A DNA stretch of 62,703 nt from Burkholderiales bacterium (GCA_026399875.1 JAPLQF010000005.1:1-62703); one strand, 5' to 3'. Shown: positions 44,824-55,398, counted from the first letter of the stretch. Notes: generated from the sequence alone by a model not told the origin. A program made the numbers and translations.

Positions 44824-45901
44824 GTTCGGGCGGCGCAAGCTTTGCCAGGAACCGTTCGGTACACCTTACCCATTCCTCAGGGTCAAGAACCTTCTCGGGA
44901 AGATTCAAGCCGTCGCCCACAATGATCATGTCCATCGGATCGGTCTTGCCAACCATCTCAAGAAACCCAAGACCCTTGTGGTGATACACAATCGGCAGGT
45001 AAGGAAGACGCATCGCATGCGCGATGATATTGCCGTGCAGGCGAAAGCTGATGATTGCGCGGCACTGCGACATCTCCCTGACGGCCTCTTCAGGATCCGC
45101 GGGAAAGACGCAGGATACGTCGGCGTTTTCACTGAGTTCGCGCGCCAAAGACGATTCGATCTCCGACTGAAAAAAGATAAGCCGCACCGGAAAGCCTGCA
45201 GCGCGCACAGCACGTATCTGCGCAAGAAAGCATTCGCGCAGCAATGGCCACTTGCTCTGTGCCGCACCAAACAAAGGTCGGTCGAAGTACATGGTGTAGA
45301 TGATGCCGATGGCATCGGTTGCCGGTGAGGGTGCCCGCCACCGACTGAAGTCCATGAGCGCAACCGGGTCGATTTCGATCGAAACCTTTGCCGCATAAAC
45401 ACCGCAGTCCTCGACCAGGCACCGGTGAGACTCACGATCACGAACGCTTATCTGATCGACGTACCGGTTCAGGTAGAACGCCACGGCAGCACGACCCTGC
45501 ACTGTGTTGAACGGTCCGGCGCCGATGCCGTAAAGCAGCGTTCGACGACCCAACAGTTTGGCAAGTCGAAACTGTTTGAGCCATCCGCGGGGAACCTCCG
45601 GTTGAACATCCGACAGGAAGCCACCGCCACCCATGATGAAGGTGTCGCATCGCAAGAATGCGGTCAGTGTCTTTATCCAGCGAAACTTGATGATCCAGGA
45701 AAGCCACGACACCAGCGTGAAGGGCAACTGATGCGCCGACCGGATCGCCTGAACCCTGCGCGTGTAGGCCGGCCGATACGAAAGCGCCGTGACGGTCGTG
45801 CCAGGGCTGGTCTTGAGGATACGATCAATCAGTGCATGCAGAATCGCCTCGTCACCGATATTGCCGAAGCCATACCAGCCAGAGATGAGGACACGTTTCA
45901 T
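44816..45901 (-). CDS. Polysaccharide pyruvyl transferase (CsaB-like)
   Basis: This 361-residue protein begins with the family signature VLISGWYGFGNIGDEAILHAL and has GGGGFLSD, YGIGAGPF, RDRESHRCL and FRLHGNIIAHAMRLP. These enzymes transfer pyruvate from phosphoenolpyruvate to a sugar, forming a ketal that adds negative charge. The ATG follows GAGAGGGTGGC. A gap of 110 bases separates it from the flippase gene, so it may start a sub-operon. Confidence 0.9.
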   Translation of the reverse strand: MKRVLISGWYGFGNIGDEAILHALIDRILKTSPGTTVTALSYRPAYTRRVQAIRSAHQLPFTLVSWLSWIIKFRWIKTLTAFLRCDTFIMGGGGFLSDVQPEVPRGWLKQFRLAKLLGRRTLLYGIGAGPFNTVQGRAAVAFYLNRYVDQISVRDRESHRCLVEDCGVYAAKVSIEIDPVALMDFSRWRAPSPATDAIGIIYTMYFDRPLFGAAQSKWPLLRECFLAQIRAVRAAGFPVRLIFFQSEIESSLARELSENADVSCVFPADPEEAVREMSQCRAIISFRLHGNIIAHAMRLPYLPIVYHHKGLGFLEMVGKTDPMDMIIVGDGLNLPEKVLDPEEWVRCTERFLAKLAPPEHG

Positions 45902-46011
45902 GCCACCCTCTCGGATCCTGTCACTGAGCCAGTTTCGGGGGGATGCGGCAAGCTCATCCGAGCGACGCCGGCCGCAATCGAGTCCGCTGACGTCCACATT
46001 CACATCGGCAA

Positions 46012-47271
46012 TCAACTCAGTCTCCTCGAAACAGTCGCTGCAACAGTCACGATGACCGCAAGTCCAAGGACATTGACGCCCAGCGAAACCCAGGCGGCGC
46101 CGATTGCGCCGTAGGTCGGAATCAGAACCAGGCCGACGACGCAGGAAAACACCAGTTGACCCGCATTCAGCCAAGCCAGCGCGGGCGCGGCGGAGGCGTT
46201 ATAAAAGGTGTAGCTCAATGGCGTGACAAACATCGACAACACCAGCCCGAGGAGCATGATCTGTGCGGGTACCACCGCAACGTCGAATTCGGCCCCGAAC
46301 AGCAGCGGCAAAATCGGATCCGCAAACAGCACCAGCGCCAGAACCGGCACAGCAAAACAAGCCGACAGCCGCCATGAGGCTGCACGGTACTTGTCAAATG
46401 CCGCTCGCGAGTCGACTGCTGCGGCTAACGGCATCAGCACGGTCGTTGCCGCAACCGTGAGGATCGAAGCAACCATCGAATAACGATGAGCGGCAGCGAA
46501 GGTGCCAAGCTGTGCAGAGTCGCTGAAAACATCCACCAGAAAAAACTGGAGTTTCGCAGTCGCAATCACGCAAATCGAAGCGATCTGGGTCGAACGCAGC
46601 ATCTTCTGCAGTTCGCCGCGAATTGCCATTCGGCGGTCCAGCGCAACCTGTTCGATGTCGCCTCGATGAATCAACCGGACCACTATCAACATTCCAAAAC
46701 CGACCGCCATCGCTGCATTGGCGAGGAGCGCCGATTCGAGCGACAACAGTCCGGTCAGATGGAGCAGGCCGACAAGGAGAATTCGCGCCAGCGGAAGAAG
46801 GACGCGGTCACGTGCCAGCGTCATGATCCGTCCTTGCGCCTGCAACATCGACAATCCGAACTGATAAAAGGATTCGCCGACCGCACCCAACACGGCGATA
46901 GCGAACACCCAATGTCCAATGGCCTCAGTACCGGGCAGCACTCGTGACACGATCATGCCCAGCAATACAGCGCCAAGGATCAGCATCAACTTCCAACGCA
47001 TGCTGACCCAGAGGAGATAGTCGGCTTCGCCAGATGATCGGCTTCGCGCTTTCACAAACAGATTGACGAAAGCAACCGCGAGTCCGGCGTCCGAAAGCAG
47101 GATGATCATGGACATGATCTCGATCAGAAGCACGAACGAACCAAACTCCCGCAAGCCGAGATCTTTCGCGACAATCAACTGGAACAGAAAGACGAGGCCG
47201 CTTGCGGCGACCGAAGAGAGAAAGACCACCATGGAATCGCGCAGATTCCGGTTGATCGCCAATGCACTCAC
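46012..47271 (-). CDS. Wzx-type polysaccharide flippase
   Basis: This 419-residue protein has about twelve hydrophobic helices of the MATE/MVF polysaccharide flippase type (SMVVFLSSVAASGLVFLFQLIVAKDLG, FGSFVLLIE, LGTFAAAHRYS). It moves the lipid-linked repeat unit across the inner membrane for polymerisation. The start overlaps the Wzz-like stop (ATGA). Confidence 0.9.
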   Translation of the reverse strand: MSALAINRNLRDSMVVFLSSVAASGLVFLFQLIVAKDLGLREFGSFVLLIEIMSMIILLSDAGLAVAFVNLFVKARSRSSGEADYLLWVSMRWKLMLILGAVLLGMIVSRVLPGTEAIGHWVFAIAVLGAVGESFYQFGLSMLQAQGRIMTLARDRVLLPLARILLVGLLHLTGLLSLESALLANAAMAVGFGMLIVVRLIHRGDIEQVALDRRMAIRGELQKMLRSTQIASICVIATAKLQFFLVDVFSDSAQLGTFAAAHRYSMVASILTVAATTVLMPLAAAVDSRAAFDKYRAASWRLSACFAVPVLALVLFADPILPLLFGAEFDVAVVPAQIMLLGLVLSMFVTPLSYTFYNASAAPALAWLNAGQLVFSCVVGLVLIPTYGAIGAAWVSLGVNVLGLAVIVTVAATVSRRLS

Positions 47272-48476
47272 TGTCGCAGCGCCTTCGGATCAGTCAGGAC
47301 ATTGCCTGATCGTGATGCTCGCCCTCCAGAGCGTGTGAAGCGGGCTCTGAACTCAGCAAGTCGCTGAGCCGATAGCGGATCGGCGAAGCGTCCCTTGATA
47401 CCTTCGATCAGGAAAACCAGGATGAGCGACAGGACCAGGCCGATCAGCCCTGCCCCGACCGTCATGAGCATGCGCCTGGGACTGGACCGTCGCTCGGGTA
47501 CCTCTGCTGCATCGACAACCTGAATGACGCCACCTTCGCGGGCCTCGTCAAGACGAGCCAGCTCGAGTTGTCTCGCAAGCAGATCAAATAAAGTCTCGTG
47601 GTACTTGAATTCACGAAATCGAGCGACATAGTCGCCTGATTCCGACGACGAGGCGGTAGCTGCCTCCTGCCGCGAGAGCTGCGCTCGCAGTGCGGTCAAC
47701 TCCTGAACTTCGCGCCGATAATCCGGGTGAGCTTCCGCGAGGTGATAGCGCATGGCGGCCAATCGCACCTCCGCAGCAGTGATGGCGGCTTTCAATCGCG
47801 CCACTGTTTCGATCGCAACACGGGGCTCGGATTTCAGCACTCCCTCACCAACGCCGCCCGAACGCAGCGAACGGGAAGCGACATCAAGCCTCTCTTTAGT
47901 CGCCTCAAGCTGACGTTCGAAAAACTCGCGCCGCTGTGCGGCTTCACCGATCGTCAGCTGGCGGGTTAACCAGCCGAGCTCTTCGACATAGGCTGCTGCA
48001 AGCTTGGCGGCCATCTCAGGGTCGGCGTCTTCGACCTCGACGGTGATCATCCCGTCTTTGCCTGCCGTGACATCTGTGCGTTTGTCGAGCCTCTTTCGTG
48101 TATCGATCAGCGTCTTGGTCTCATATCGCTGTGTCAATTCAAAACGCTCAATCAAACGATTAGCGATCGTACGGCTCTCGATCATCGCGACATACTGATC
48201 TGCTGGATTCTTGACGCCCACGGCACCGGCCAACCCGGCCAACGCGCCCAACTGCTGCGAGATCATCGCCGCAGTGCTGGCCTGTTGCTGAGGAACCAGG
48301 ATTCGAATACTTGATTTGAAAGCCGGGGGAATCAAATAACTGATGCCCAGGGCAGCAAGCGCAATCAGGACCGGAACGATGACTAAGGTTCGCCAGCGAT
48401 CGAGAATGACGCCGAGCAGGTCGACCAGACTGATGTCGTCGGCTTCGTGCATCAGAACACTTGAGTCCTTATCCAT
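47268..48476 (-). CDS. Wzz-type chain-length determinant, without kinase domain
   Basis: This 402-residue protein has two membrane helices (about 31-49 and 338-360) flanking a large periplasmic coiled-coil region, and the second helix is preceded by PERRSSPRRM, the proline-rich motif of Wzz/Wzc proteins. No Walker motifs follow, so the tyrosine-kinase half is absent. It controls polymer length with the polymerase and export protein. The ATG at 48476 is preferred over a TTG two codons earlier. Confidence 0.9.
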   Translation of the reverse strand: MDKDSSVLMHEADDISLVDLLGVILDRWRTLVIVPVLIALAALGISYLIPPAFKSSIRILVPQQQASTAAMISQQLGALAGLAGAVGVKNPADQYVAMIESRTIANRLIERFELTQRYETKTLIDTRKRLDKRTDVTAGKDGMITVEVEDADPEMAAKLAAAYVEELGWLTRQLTIGEAAQRREFFERQLEATKERLDVASRSLRSGGVGEGVLKSEPRVAIETVARLKAAITAAEVRLAAMRYHLAEAHPDYRREVQELTALRAQLSRQEAATASSSESGDYVARFREFKYHETLFDLLARQLELARLDEAREGGVIQVVDAAEVPERRSSPRRMLMTVGAGLIGLVLSLILVFLIEGIKGRFADPLSAQRLAEFRARFTRSGGRASRSGNVLTDPKALRQ

Positions 48477-48485
48477 TTGCAACGC

Positions 48486-49463
48486 TCAATTCCTGAGTAC
48501 CTGAATCGCGGCAGCCCCAAGCCCCAGCTGATAAATGATCTGGGTCCAATCCTTGATCCCTCTCACGAACGCCGTATATCCGGTCTCGCGATCAACCTTG
48601 TCCGGAATTACCAGGGTGTCGCCTGGCACCATCACCAGCGACTTCAGATCACCCCGCCCGACACCCAGGAAACTTCCCTGAGACCGGGTTGTCACGCTGC
48701 CATCGGCACGCAGCACGAAGAGATTGGCGATGTCAGCGTTCTCGGTCGGACCCGCGCTCTGCAGGTAGTCACCCACGGTGCGGCCCTGCCGCCAGACCAG
48801 CACGTTGTCGTTGTAGACCGCGCCGGCAACGCCCACAAACGACGGGCGCGACGGGATCACGATTCGATCTCCATCTTCGAGTGTCATTGTTGGCAACTGC
48901 GGCGAGGCCGGGTCGAGCTCGAGCGCGATACGGCCACTGGGTTTCATCGTCCGCAGGCGATTGAGCCGCTCGCGCGCCAGTCGCTCTTCGGCCTGGATTC
49001 GCTGTTGCTGCATCGCAAGCTGAGTCGCATCCGTCACCGTCAGGTTGGCTGCGCGACTTGCCGCGCCGGCGGTGACCTGCTCCTCGAGCTTTTGCACCAC
49101 GGTCTGCAGGGTCGCGCTCTGCTGCTTGCGCACACTCTCTCGTGAGAGTTCGGTACCAAAGAGATAGGCGTCACGCGTCAGCCCACCCACCCTGGCAACC
49201 AGTTGCGGCAGGGTCTCACCAGACTCCACCGAATAGATGCCGGGCGCAGACACCTCGCCCTCAAGCCTCACCAGTCGGGTCTGACGTGCACGGGGCACCT
49301 GAAGGTCGCGCACACCGAAAATCGTCACCACGTCGCCCGGCATCAGCTCGATGTTCTGAGACTCATCGGCATTGAGCACCACACGCCCGAGGTTAAACGG
49401 GATCAGCCGGGTCTTGAGCTCGCCGCGGTCGAGACGCTCGATGACCGCATAGTCCCAGTTCAC
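48486..49463 (-). pseudogene. C-terminal part of split SLBB outer-membrane polysaccharide export gene
   Basis: This 325-codon open frame begins at a GTG without a convincing ribosome site and continues the SLBB export protein encoded upstream: GEVSAPGIYSVESGETLPQLVARVGGL and GAVYNDNVLVWRQGRTVGDYLQSAG are SLBB domains. It ends with a membrane-like segment (IIYQLGLGAAAIQVLRN). The codons just before the GTG, in the same frame, read NSDYTFDE, which joins smoothly to the interrupted end of the upstream part. It is either a pseudogene half or a product of an assembly error; separate expression cannot be excluded. Confidence 0.65.
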
Positions 49464-49473
49464 TTCGTCGAAG

Positions 49474-49557
49474 GTGTAATCGGAGTTTTAATTGAAGCTT
49501 TTATGGGGAAAACCCACCGGGCAGCTGTTCAACTAACAGTGAGCATCGGAGATTTAC
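49474..49557 (-). repeat. Imperfect direct repeats bounding a ~65-bp insertion in the export gene
   Basis: gtgagcatcggagattta (from 49539) and gtgtaatcggagtttta (from 49474) are similar and lie 65 bases apart. The DNA between contains an in-frame TAA for the upstream part and small palindromes (ctgtt-caact-aacag). Removing about 65 bases restores one reading frame, giving KVNSDYTFDEVNW across the junction. Confidence 0.6.
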
Positions 49558-51042
49558 TTTTATCTTTACTTCAGCTGTGGCGAATTCGAGACCTTTCATC
49601 AACCACAGGCCAGGCCTTGCAAGCGGCGGCAGATCATCAAACTGCACCAGCAGGTTCTTGCGCAACCAGTAATCACGAGTGATCAACGCTTCGCGATCAG
49701 GAATCAAATCGCGCACCCGCATGCCGGGCTTGAAGGGATAACGCAGCGGCGCGGCCACATTGCCGCGCAGCGTCACCGCGTTGGCAAACTGCGGGCTGAT
49801 TGCAAAGAGCGTGAGCAGATCGCCGTCGCGCATGCGGCGGCCCTGGCCGGCCTCATCGAGCGCAAACGACTCGACTTCTCGGCGGACCTTGGCACCGTTG
49901 TCGAGCCGTTCGAGCTGGCCGCGCTGCGAGTCAGCCAGGATGGTCATGCCACCCGACAAAGCCAGCACTTCGCGGATCGGCGTGTCGTTGCGCAACAGCT
50001 CGTAGATGGCCGGCGTATTGAGCGAACCAGTGACTGCCACGCGCGGTCCGGCCGGCGGAAACACGATCACATCGCCCGGCAAAAGCTTCATGTCGCGGGT
50101 CTTGTCACCCTTGACGATGAACTCATAGAGATCGATGGTCGAGACCGGCTTGTCGCCGCGCATCAGCTGCACGCGCCGCATGCTGCCGTTGGCGTTCGGG
50201 CCACCACTTGCAAACAGCGCATTGACCAGCGTCGACAGGCTGCTCAGGGTGTACTTGCCCGGCCGGCGCGCCTGTCCGACCACATAGACATCGATGCCGC
50301 GCAACTGGCCAAGCGTGGCCGACAGCGTGAAGTTGCGAAAGCTCTTGCCAAGCTGCTGGGTCAGCACCTTCTCCAGCTCGCCCACTCGCACGCCCGACAG
50401 CTGCACCGCACCCACCTTGGGCAACACGATCTGACCATCGCGATCAACCACCGGACGCAGCTCGAAGTCGAGCACACCGGTTGAACGCACAATGACTTCA
50501 TCACCCGGGCCGATCACATAGTCGGCCGGCACCGGCACTGCGCCAATCGGGGCAAAGCTGCCCGGCGCCTCATCGAACAGACTTGCGCCGAAGATCGGCA
50601 GCAGCCGACCCGTGCCGGTCTGGATGAACTTCTGGAAATCATTCGGCTCCAGGGGCGGCAAGGGGCGGGTCAGCGCGCCCTGCAACTGCGGGTCGGAAAA
50701 GTCGGTCGGGCGCGCACCCATCGGGGTCGACACACCAGCGGGCAGACCGCCGCGACCCAGGCCGCGCGGCAAGCCACCGGCACCACCGGGTCCCTGCCCT
50801 GCGCCCTGCCCCGAGCCACTCCCGAAACCACTGCTGCTGTCGCTGTTGTCATCACCACCACTACCCAGCCCCATCGCCGCCGCAGCGCTTCGGGCGCCCG
50901 ACGCGCCACCGCTGCCGGCACCAGCGCCAAAGAGGCCGCCGGCCGATTGAGCCGCGGCTGGCGGCATGGCAGTCGCCAGAATCACTGCAGAGAAGGCCGC
51001 GAGTCGAATCGTCGAAATCGAATGGCTGAACATTGAATTCAT
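49501..51042 (-). CDS. Wza-like SLBB outer-membrane polysaccharide export protein, interrupted
   Basis: This 513-residue open frame has a signal peptide (MNSMFSHSISTIRLAAFSAVILATAMPPAAAQ), a Gly/Ser-rich linker (about 35-95), a polysaccharide export domain (VPADYVIGPGDEVIVRSTGVLDFELRPVVDRDG) and SLBB domains (GQARRPGKYTLSSLSTLVNALFASGG). No lipobox is seen. The last 20 or so residues (after KVN) look unrelated and end at a TAA caused by a ~65-bp insertion; the proper continuation is in the next frame downstream. First gene of the exopolysaccharide operon. ATGs at 51060 and 51033 are alternatives. Confidence 0.85.
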   Translation of the reverse strand: MNSMFSHSISTIRLAAFSAVILATAMPPAAAQSAGGLFGAGAGSGGASGARSAAAAMGLGSGGDDNSDSSSGFGSGSGQGAGQGPGGAGGLPRGLGRGGLPAGVSTPMGARPTDFSDPQLQGALTRPLPPLEPNDFQKFIQTGTGRLLPIFGASLFDEAPGSFAPIGAVPVPADYVIGPGDEVIVRSTGVLDFELRPVVDRDGQIVLPKVGAVQLSGVRVGELEKVLTQQLGKSFRNFTLSATLGQLRGIDVYVVGQARRPGKYTLSSLSTLVNALFASGGPNANGSMRRVQLMRGDKPVSTIDLYEFIVKGDKTRDMKLLPGDVIVFPPAGPRVAVTGSLNTPAIYELLRNDTPIREVLALSGGMTILADSQRGQLERLDNGAKVRREVESFALDEAGQGRRMRDGDLLTLFAISPQFANAVTLRGNVAAPLRYPFKPGMRVRDLIPDREALITRDYWLRKNLLVQFDDLPPLARPGLWLMKGLEFATAEVKIKVNLRCSLLVEQLPGGFSP

Positions 51043-51344
51043 GAGCCCCGAGGCCAGCATTAGCGATACCGCTGACCAGTTGGTAGACAAGTTGAGCCGA
51101 GTGTAGCCGCGCCATCCAAGCGGTCGCTCACCGCTTTTCGGGGCAGTGACCGTCCACACCGCAGGGCTCGCCGTTCGGCGTGAAAGTGTCGTCACTGCAC
51201 AGTTGGCTTCCGACGAACGGACGAACGGTGCCACCTCGAAGGTGCGCCAACCGCGGCAGGCCATCCTGAGCGCCTAATCACCTGAGCTAAGCCTGAACTA
51301 GCCTGAGGTAGGATTAGTCCGTGCGCGATTTCCGGTCTCCTGTC
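51043..51344. other. Divergent intergenic region between export and hydrolase genes
   Basis: These 302 bases hold no supported gene. They must carry promoters for the exopolysaccharide operon (left) and the hydrolase-kinase pair (right). The right part contains a repeat cluster at 51274-51317. Confidence 0.5.
51274..51317. promoter_or_regulatory. Direct and inverted repeat cluster upstream of hydrolase gene
   Basis: Three direct repeats (cctgagctaag, cctgaactag, cctgaggtag) follow each other with a 10-11 base period and are enclosed by an imperfect inverted repeat (ctaatcacct and aggtaggattag). It could be an operator; no protein is assigned. Confidence 0.4.
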
Positions 51345-52355
51345 ATGGCTCGCAATAACAACTCGAACGCGGCCCCGGCACTCGTAACCCATGAATTCAG
51401 GGTGTCGAGCGATCACGGCATCGACATCTACGTCCGCAACAGGCATCCGGCGGGCATGACTCACTTCGATGCAGCCACCACCGTGCTCTTCGTGCATGGC
51501 GCGACCTACCCGGCCGAATCGGCCTTCGACCTGCCGCTCGATGGCGCCTCCTGGATGGACCTGATCGCCCGCGAAGGCTTCGACGTCTATCTGCTCGACA
51601 TCCGCGGCTATGGCCTGTCGACACGACCGCCGCAGATGGATGCACCACCCGGCGACAACCCGCCCTTTGCCACCGCCGCGCAGGCCCTGGTCGATATCGA
51701 CTCGGTGGTCGACTTCATCCGCCAACGGCGAGGCATCGACAGGCTGGTGCTGCTCGGCTGGTCGTGGGGCACAGCCACCACCCAGCAGTACACCTGCGAG
51801 TTCGGCGACAAGGTTGAAAAGCTGGTGCTCTATGCGCCGATGTGGATCCGTCGCACACCCTTTCCGATCAAGACCGGCGACGGGCCGCTGGGTGCCTGGC
51901 GCGCGGTCAACAGCGACCAGGCGCTTGCGCGCTGGCTCAATGGCGTGCCGCCCGACAAGGTCGCCGGCCTGATTCCGCCCGGCTGGTTCGAGGCCTGGAT
52001 GCAGGCCTCGCAAGCAAGTGACCCGATCGGTACCGCGCAAACGCCGCCGGTGGTGCGCGCGCCCAACGGCGTCATTGCCGATGCGATGCGCCAGGCCGCC
52101 ACCGGTCGCATGGACTGGGACCCGGCCGAGATCAGGGTGCCGGTGCTGCTGATCGTGGCCGAATGGGACCGCGACACGCCGGTGGAGATGGCCCGCGAGC
52201 TCTTTGCACTGCTGGTCAATGCGCCCCTGAAACGCTACATCGAGCTGGGCGAAGGCACGCATATGGTCATCATGGAGAAGCACCGGATGCAGCTGATCAA
52301 TGAGGTTCAGCTGTTTCTGGATGAGCGGCATGATGGTCAGGGGCGCCCGGTTTGA
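51345..52355 (+). CDS. Alpha/beta hydrolase
   Basis: This 336-residue protein has [12 protein letters not shown] (oxyanion region), the nucleophile elbow GWSWGT (Ser), AEWDRDTP (acid) and EGTHMVIME (His). No signal peptide. The ATG at 51345 is preferred over a GTG at 51321. Its stop overlaps the TTG start of a hybrid histidine kinase, an unusual pairing. Substrate unknown. Confidence 0.9.
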   Translation: MARNNNSNAAPALVTHEFRVSSDHGIDIYVRNRHPAGMTHFDAATTVLFVHGATYPAESAFDLPLDGASWMDLIAREGFDVYLLDIRGYGLSTRPPQMDAPPGDNPPFATAAQALVDIDSVVDFIRQRRGIDRLVLLGWSWGTATTQQYTCEFGDKVEKLVLYAPMWIRRTPFPIKTGDGPLGAWRAVNSDQALARWLNGVPPDKVAGLIPPGWFEAWMQASQASDPIGTAQTPPVVRAPNGVIADAMRQAATGRMDWDPAEIRVPVLLIVAEWDRDTPVEMARELFALLVNAPLKRYIELGEGTHMVIMEKHRMQLINEVQLFLDERHDGQGRPV

Positions 52356-54595
52356 GCGACGCTTCACCTGACCACAGCGAGCTTTACCTTGACAAGGCAG
52401 GCCGCCTGATCGTCGCGGCTGTGATCGCCTCGCTGCTCCTGACATGGGGCGGCATCTGGTTTGCCACAGCCCGCAGCCAGAGGCTCGATCTCAAACAGGC
52501 CGAAGCGCGCATGGAAGGAAAGGCCGAGACCTTCGCCGAGTATTCGCGATCGGTGTTCCGGCATCTGGACGGCATGCTCATTGCCATGCGCCCCAACATC
52601 AATGCCAGGTTGCAACTGTCGGCAGATGTTCTCGAGAACCAGCGGGCAGATCTCGATGGCTATGCATCCCAGATCTCGATCATCGACAGCCAGGGCAGGC
52701 TGGTCTATTCCAGCCTCGGGTCGGGTCAGGTCGATCTGAGCGATCTGGAACAGTTCACTGTCCACAAAGACTCCCCCGGCACAGACCGACTCTTCATCAG
52801 CAAACCGCTGGAGGGCAAAAGTTCGGGTTCCTGGCAGATCCATCTGACCCGACCGATCATCGAATCCGGGCGCTTTGCCGGTGTCATCCAGATCTCGGTA
52901 CGACCGGATGTCTTCGAAGCCTTTGCCAGACGCCTGGCGACCCGCCAGGGCGACATCGTTGCATTGTTGCGACTGAGCGGCGAGATCATGGCCCGCTATC
53001 CAATCGAGGGCTCGGCGCTCGGCACGGTGATCCGTGGCAGCCCGCAACTGGCGCCAGATGCCGCCGAGACCGGCGTGTACCGCCGCGAATCGCCCATCGA
53101 TGGCCTGCGTCGCGTCTATGCCTGGAAGACCCTGAGCGAGTATGGGATCACAGCGGTTGCAGGACGCTCGGAACCGTCCGTGCTGTCTGCCTCGGCCGAG
53201 TACCGTCGCAACTGGATCTTGATGGGCGTCCTCATCACGCTGGCCTTGCTGGCGATCACTCGCACGCTCTTGAAACTGATCGCCCGTAACAGAGCACTGG
53301 TGGCCGAGCTGCTGAGAGCGCGCGAAACCGCCGAGGCGGCCAACCGCGAGAAAAGCCGGTTTCTGGCCAATGTCTCGCATGAAATCCGCACGCCGCTCAA
53401 TGGCGTGATCGGCATGTCGCAACTGATGCTCGAGACACCACTCAACGACGCGCAACACGACTACGCCCTGAATATCGCGAGATCGGGCGAGGCGGTGGTG
53501 GCGATCGTCAATGACATCCTCGATCTGTCGAAGATCGAAGCCGGGCATCTCGACCTGGCCAGCGAGTCATTCTCGATGAGCGATCTGGTCGATTCGGTCA
53601 AACGCCTGTTTGCCTTTCAGGCCAGACAGAAGGGTCTGATCTTCGAGGTGACGCTGGCGCCCGACCTCAGCCGATATTTCATTGGTGACGAGCTTCGCAT
53701 CCGTCAAATCCTGACCAATCTGCTTGGCAATGCCGTCAAGTTCACCGAGCGTGGCGGTGTCAATCTGCGATTGACACCGACCGGCGATGGGGTGCTTATT
53801 GAGGTGATCGACAGCGGCGTGGGGATTCCAGCGTCGGCACGAGATCGGGTCTTTGCAAGCTTCAGCCAGGTCGACATGTCGCGCAGCCGGCGCTTCGAAG
53901 GCACCGGCCTGGGGCTGGCGATCAGCAAGCATCTGGTCGATTCAATGGGGGGTTCGATCGGTTTTCAGGCCCGCGACGATGGCCCGGGAACGGTTTTCTG
54001 GGTACGACTGCCACTCTCGTCGACGACCGAGGAGCCGCGGGTCAAGCTCGAAGCGATACGCGGCGCAAAAAGCGCGCCGCCTTCTCAACCGGGCGTGGGC
54101 AAGGCTCCGGCCGAGCCTGACGCGGCAAGCCGCAGCGCGGCCTCACCGAATGAACAACTCACGATGCTCGAATTGAACCAACCGCTGCTGCTGCTCGCCG
54201 AAGACAACATCGTCAACCAGAAGGTCGCGACCCTGATGCTCGAGCGCATGGGCTATCAGATCGAGCTGGCCGACAACGGCGAGATCGCGCACCGGATGGC
54301 CGAAGGCCGCCGCTATGCGGCGATCCTGATGGATGTGCTGATGCCGCAGGTCGATGGGCTGGAAGCGACCCGACGAATTCGGGCCGGCTCGGGGCCTAAC
54401 AAGCACACGCCGATCATCGCGGTCACGGCCAATGCGATGCAGGAAGATCAGGACGCCTGCATGGCCGCCGGCATGGACGATTTCCTGTCGAAGCCCCTGG
54501 TCATGTCGACCCTGTTGGCCTGCATGGCCAAGTGGGTGCCGTCAGACGCATCTGACCCATCGGACGCTCAGGCCGGGCGTCTCAATCCGCCGTAA
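52352..54595 (+). CDS. Hybrid sensor histidine kinase / response regulator
   Basis: This 747-residue protein has two membrane helices (18-39, 288-305) flanking a periplasmic double-Cache-type sensor, then a dimerisation/phospho-acceptor domain with [15 protein letters not shown] (His343), an ATPase domain ([29 protein letters not shown]) and a C-terminal receiver ([14 protein letters not shown], Asp661 in [21 protein letters not shown]). No HPt domain is attached, so a separate phosphotransfer protein is expected. The only start that fits is TTG in a TTGA overlap with the hydrolase stop. Its 3' end overlaps the convergent SDR gene by 28 bases. Confidence 0.93.
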   Translation: MSDASPDHSELYLDKAGRLIVAAVIASLLLTWGGIWFATARSQRLDLKQAEARMEGKAETFAEYSRSVFRHLDGMLIAMRPNINARLQLSADVLENQRADLDGYASQISIIDSQGRLVYSSLGSGQVDLSDLEQFTVHKDSPGTDRLFISKPLEGKSSGSWQIHLTRPIIESGRFAGVIQISVRPDVFEAFARRLATRQGDIVALLRLSGEIMARYPIEGSALGTVIRGSPQLAPDAAETGVYRRESPIDGLRRVYAWKTLSEYGITAVAGRSEPSVLSASAEYRRNWILMGVLITLALLAITRTLLKLIARNRALVAELLRARETAEAANREKSRFLANVSHEIRTPLNGVIGMSQLMLETPLNDAQHDYALNIARSGEAVVAIVNDILDLSKIEAGHLDLASESFSMSDLVDSVKRLFAFQARQKGLIFEVTLAPDLSRYFIGDELRIRQILTNLLGNAVKFTERGGVNLRLTPTGDGVLIEVIDSGVGIPASARDRVFASFSQVDMSRSRRFEGTGLGLAISKHLVDSMGGSIGFQARDDGPGTVFWVRLPLSSTTEEPRVKLEAIRGAKSAPPSQPGVGKAPAEPDAASRSAASPNEQLTMLELNQPLLLLAEDNIVNQKVATLMLERMGYQIELADNGEIAHRMAEGRRYAAILMDVLMPQVDGLEATRRIRAGSGPNKHTPIIAVTANAMQEDQDACMAAGMDDFLSKPLVMSTLLACMAKWVPSDASDPSDAQAGRLNPP

Positions 54596-55398
54596 CCGGC
54601 CCAGGGCGTGGCGACCAGATAGCCGCCATCGACCGGCAGATTGACGCCGGTGATCGCGCTGGCCTGATCGCCCGCCAGAAAGGCCACCGCGGCCGCGATC
54701 TCGTCGGCGCGCACCAGTCGGCCGATCGCACTCGACCCGATCATCAGGCCTTCGTCGAGCGTGCCGAGCGCCATCCCTTTTTTGAGCGCGGGCGTGAGCG
54801 TGTAGCCCGGCGAGACGGTGTTGACCCGCACGCCCTTCAGACCCCATTCGGCGGCAAGACTTTCGCCGATGCTGATCACACCGGCTTTGGCCGGGCCATA
54901 GGCATGCAGCGGCCCCGATCGCATGCCGGCGACCGAGGCGATATTGACGATCGCGCCACGGCCGCGTGCAGCCATCGGCACACCGAAGGCCGCACACGAA
55001 ACATAGGTGCCGCGCAGGTCGATGCGGGCAACGATGTCCCACTCCTTGAGCGTGAGCTCTTCGGGCGGCAGGGTGCGCTGCAAAACGCCGGCACAGTTGA
55101 CCAGCACCTGCACCGGGCCGATCCGATCTTCGATCTCGCGGGCAGCGGCTGCCACCGAGGCCTCGTCGCCGAGGTCGATGGCGATGGCTTCGACTGATGG
55201 GCCGGATGCCCCTGATGTCCCCGATACACCGGTCGCGCCGGGCAGGCGCGAGAGTTCGTCGGCGAGAGCCTGCGCGCCGACCAGGTTGCGGTCGGCAATC
55301 ACGACGCGGTCACCGTCTTGCACGAAACGACGCACGCAGGCCTCGCCGATGCCGCTTGCGCCACCGGTGACCACGACGATGCGCGCAGCACCGCTCAT
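54568..55398 (-). CDS. Short-chain dehydrogenase/reductase
   Basis: This 276-residue protein has the NAD(P)-binding [19 protein letters not shown] and the catalytic YGPAK (Tyr/Lys), then PGYTLTP. A Gly/Ser-rich insert ([12 protein letters not shown]) sits between beta strands 3 and 4. The start overlaps the LLM oxidoreductase stop by four bases. Probably the last gene of a three-gene catabolic operon. Confidence 0.93.
   Translation of the reverse strand: MSGAARIVVVTGGASGIGEACVRRFVQDGDRVVIADRNLVGAQALADELSRLPGATGVSGTSGASGPSVEAIAIDLGDEASVAAAAREIEDRIGPVQVLVNCAGVLQRTLPPEELTLKEWDIVARIDLRGTYVSCAAFGVPMAARGRGAIVNIASVAGMRSGPLHAYGPAKAGVISIGESLAAEWGLKGVRVNTVSPGYTLTPALKKGMALGTLDEGLMIGSSAIGRLVRADEIAAAVAFLAGDQASAITGVNLPVDGGYLVATPWAGYGGLRRPA

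Noticed and set aside
49464..49560. Insertion sequence or MITE in the export gene
   Set aside because: The insertion is only about 65 bp, has no matching terminal inverted repeats and the flanking repeats are imperfect; a duplication or assembly error is equally possible.
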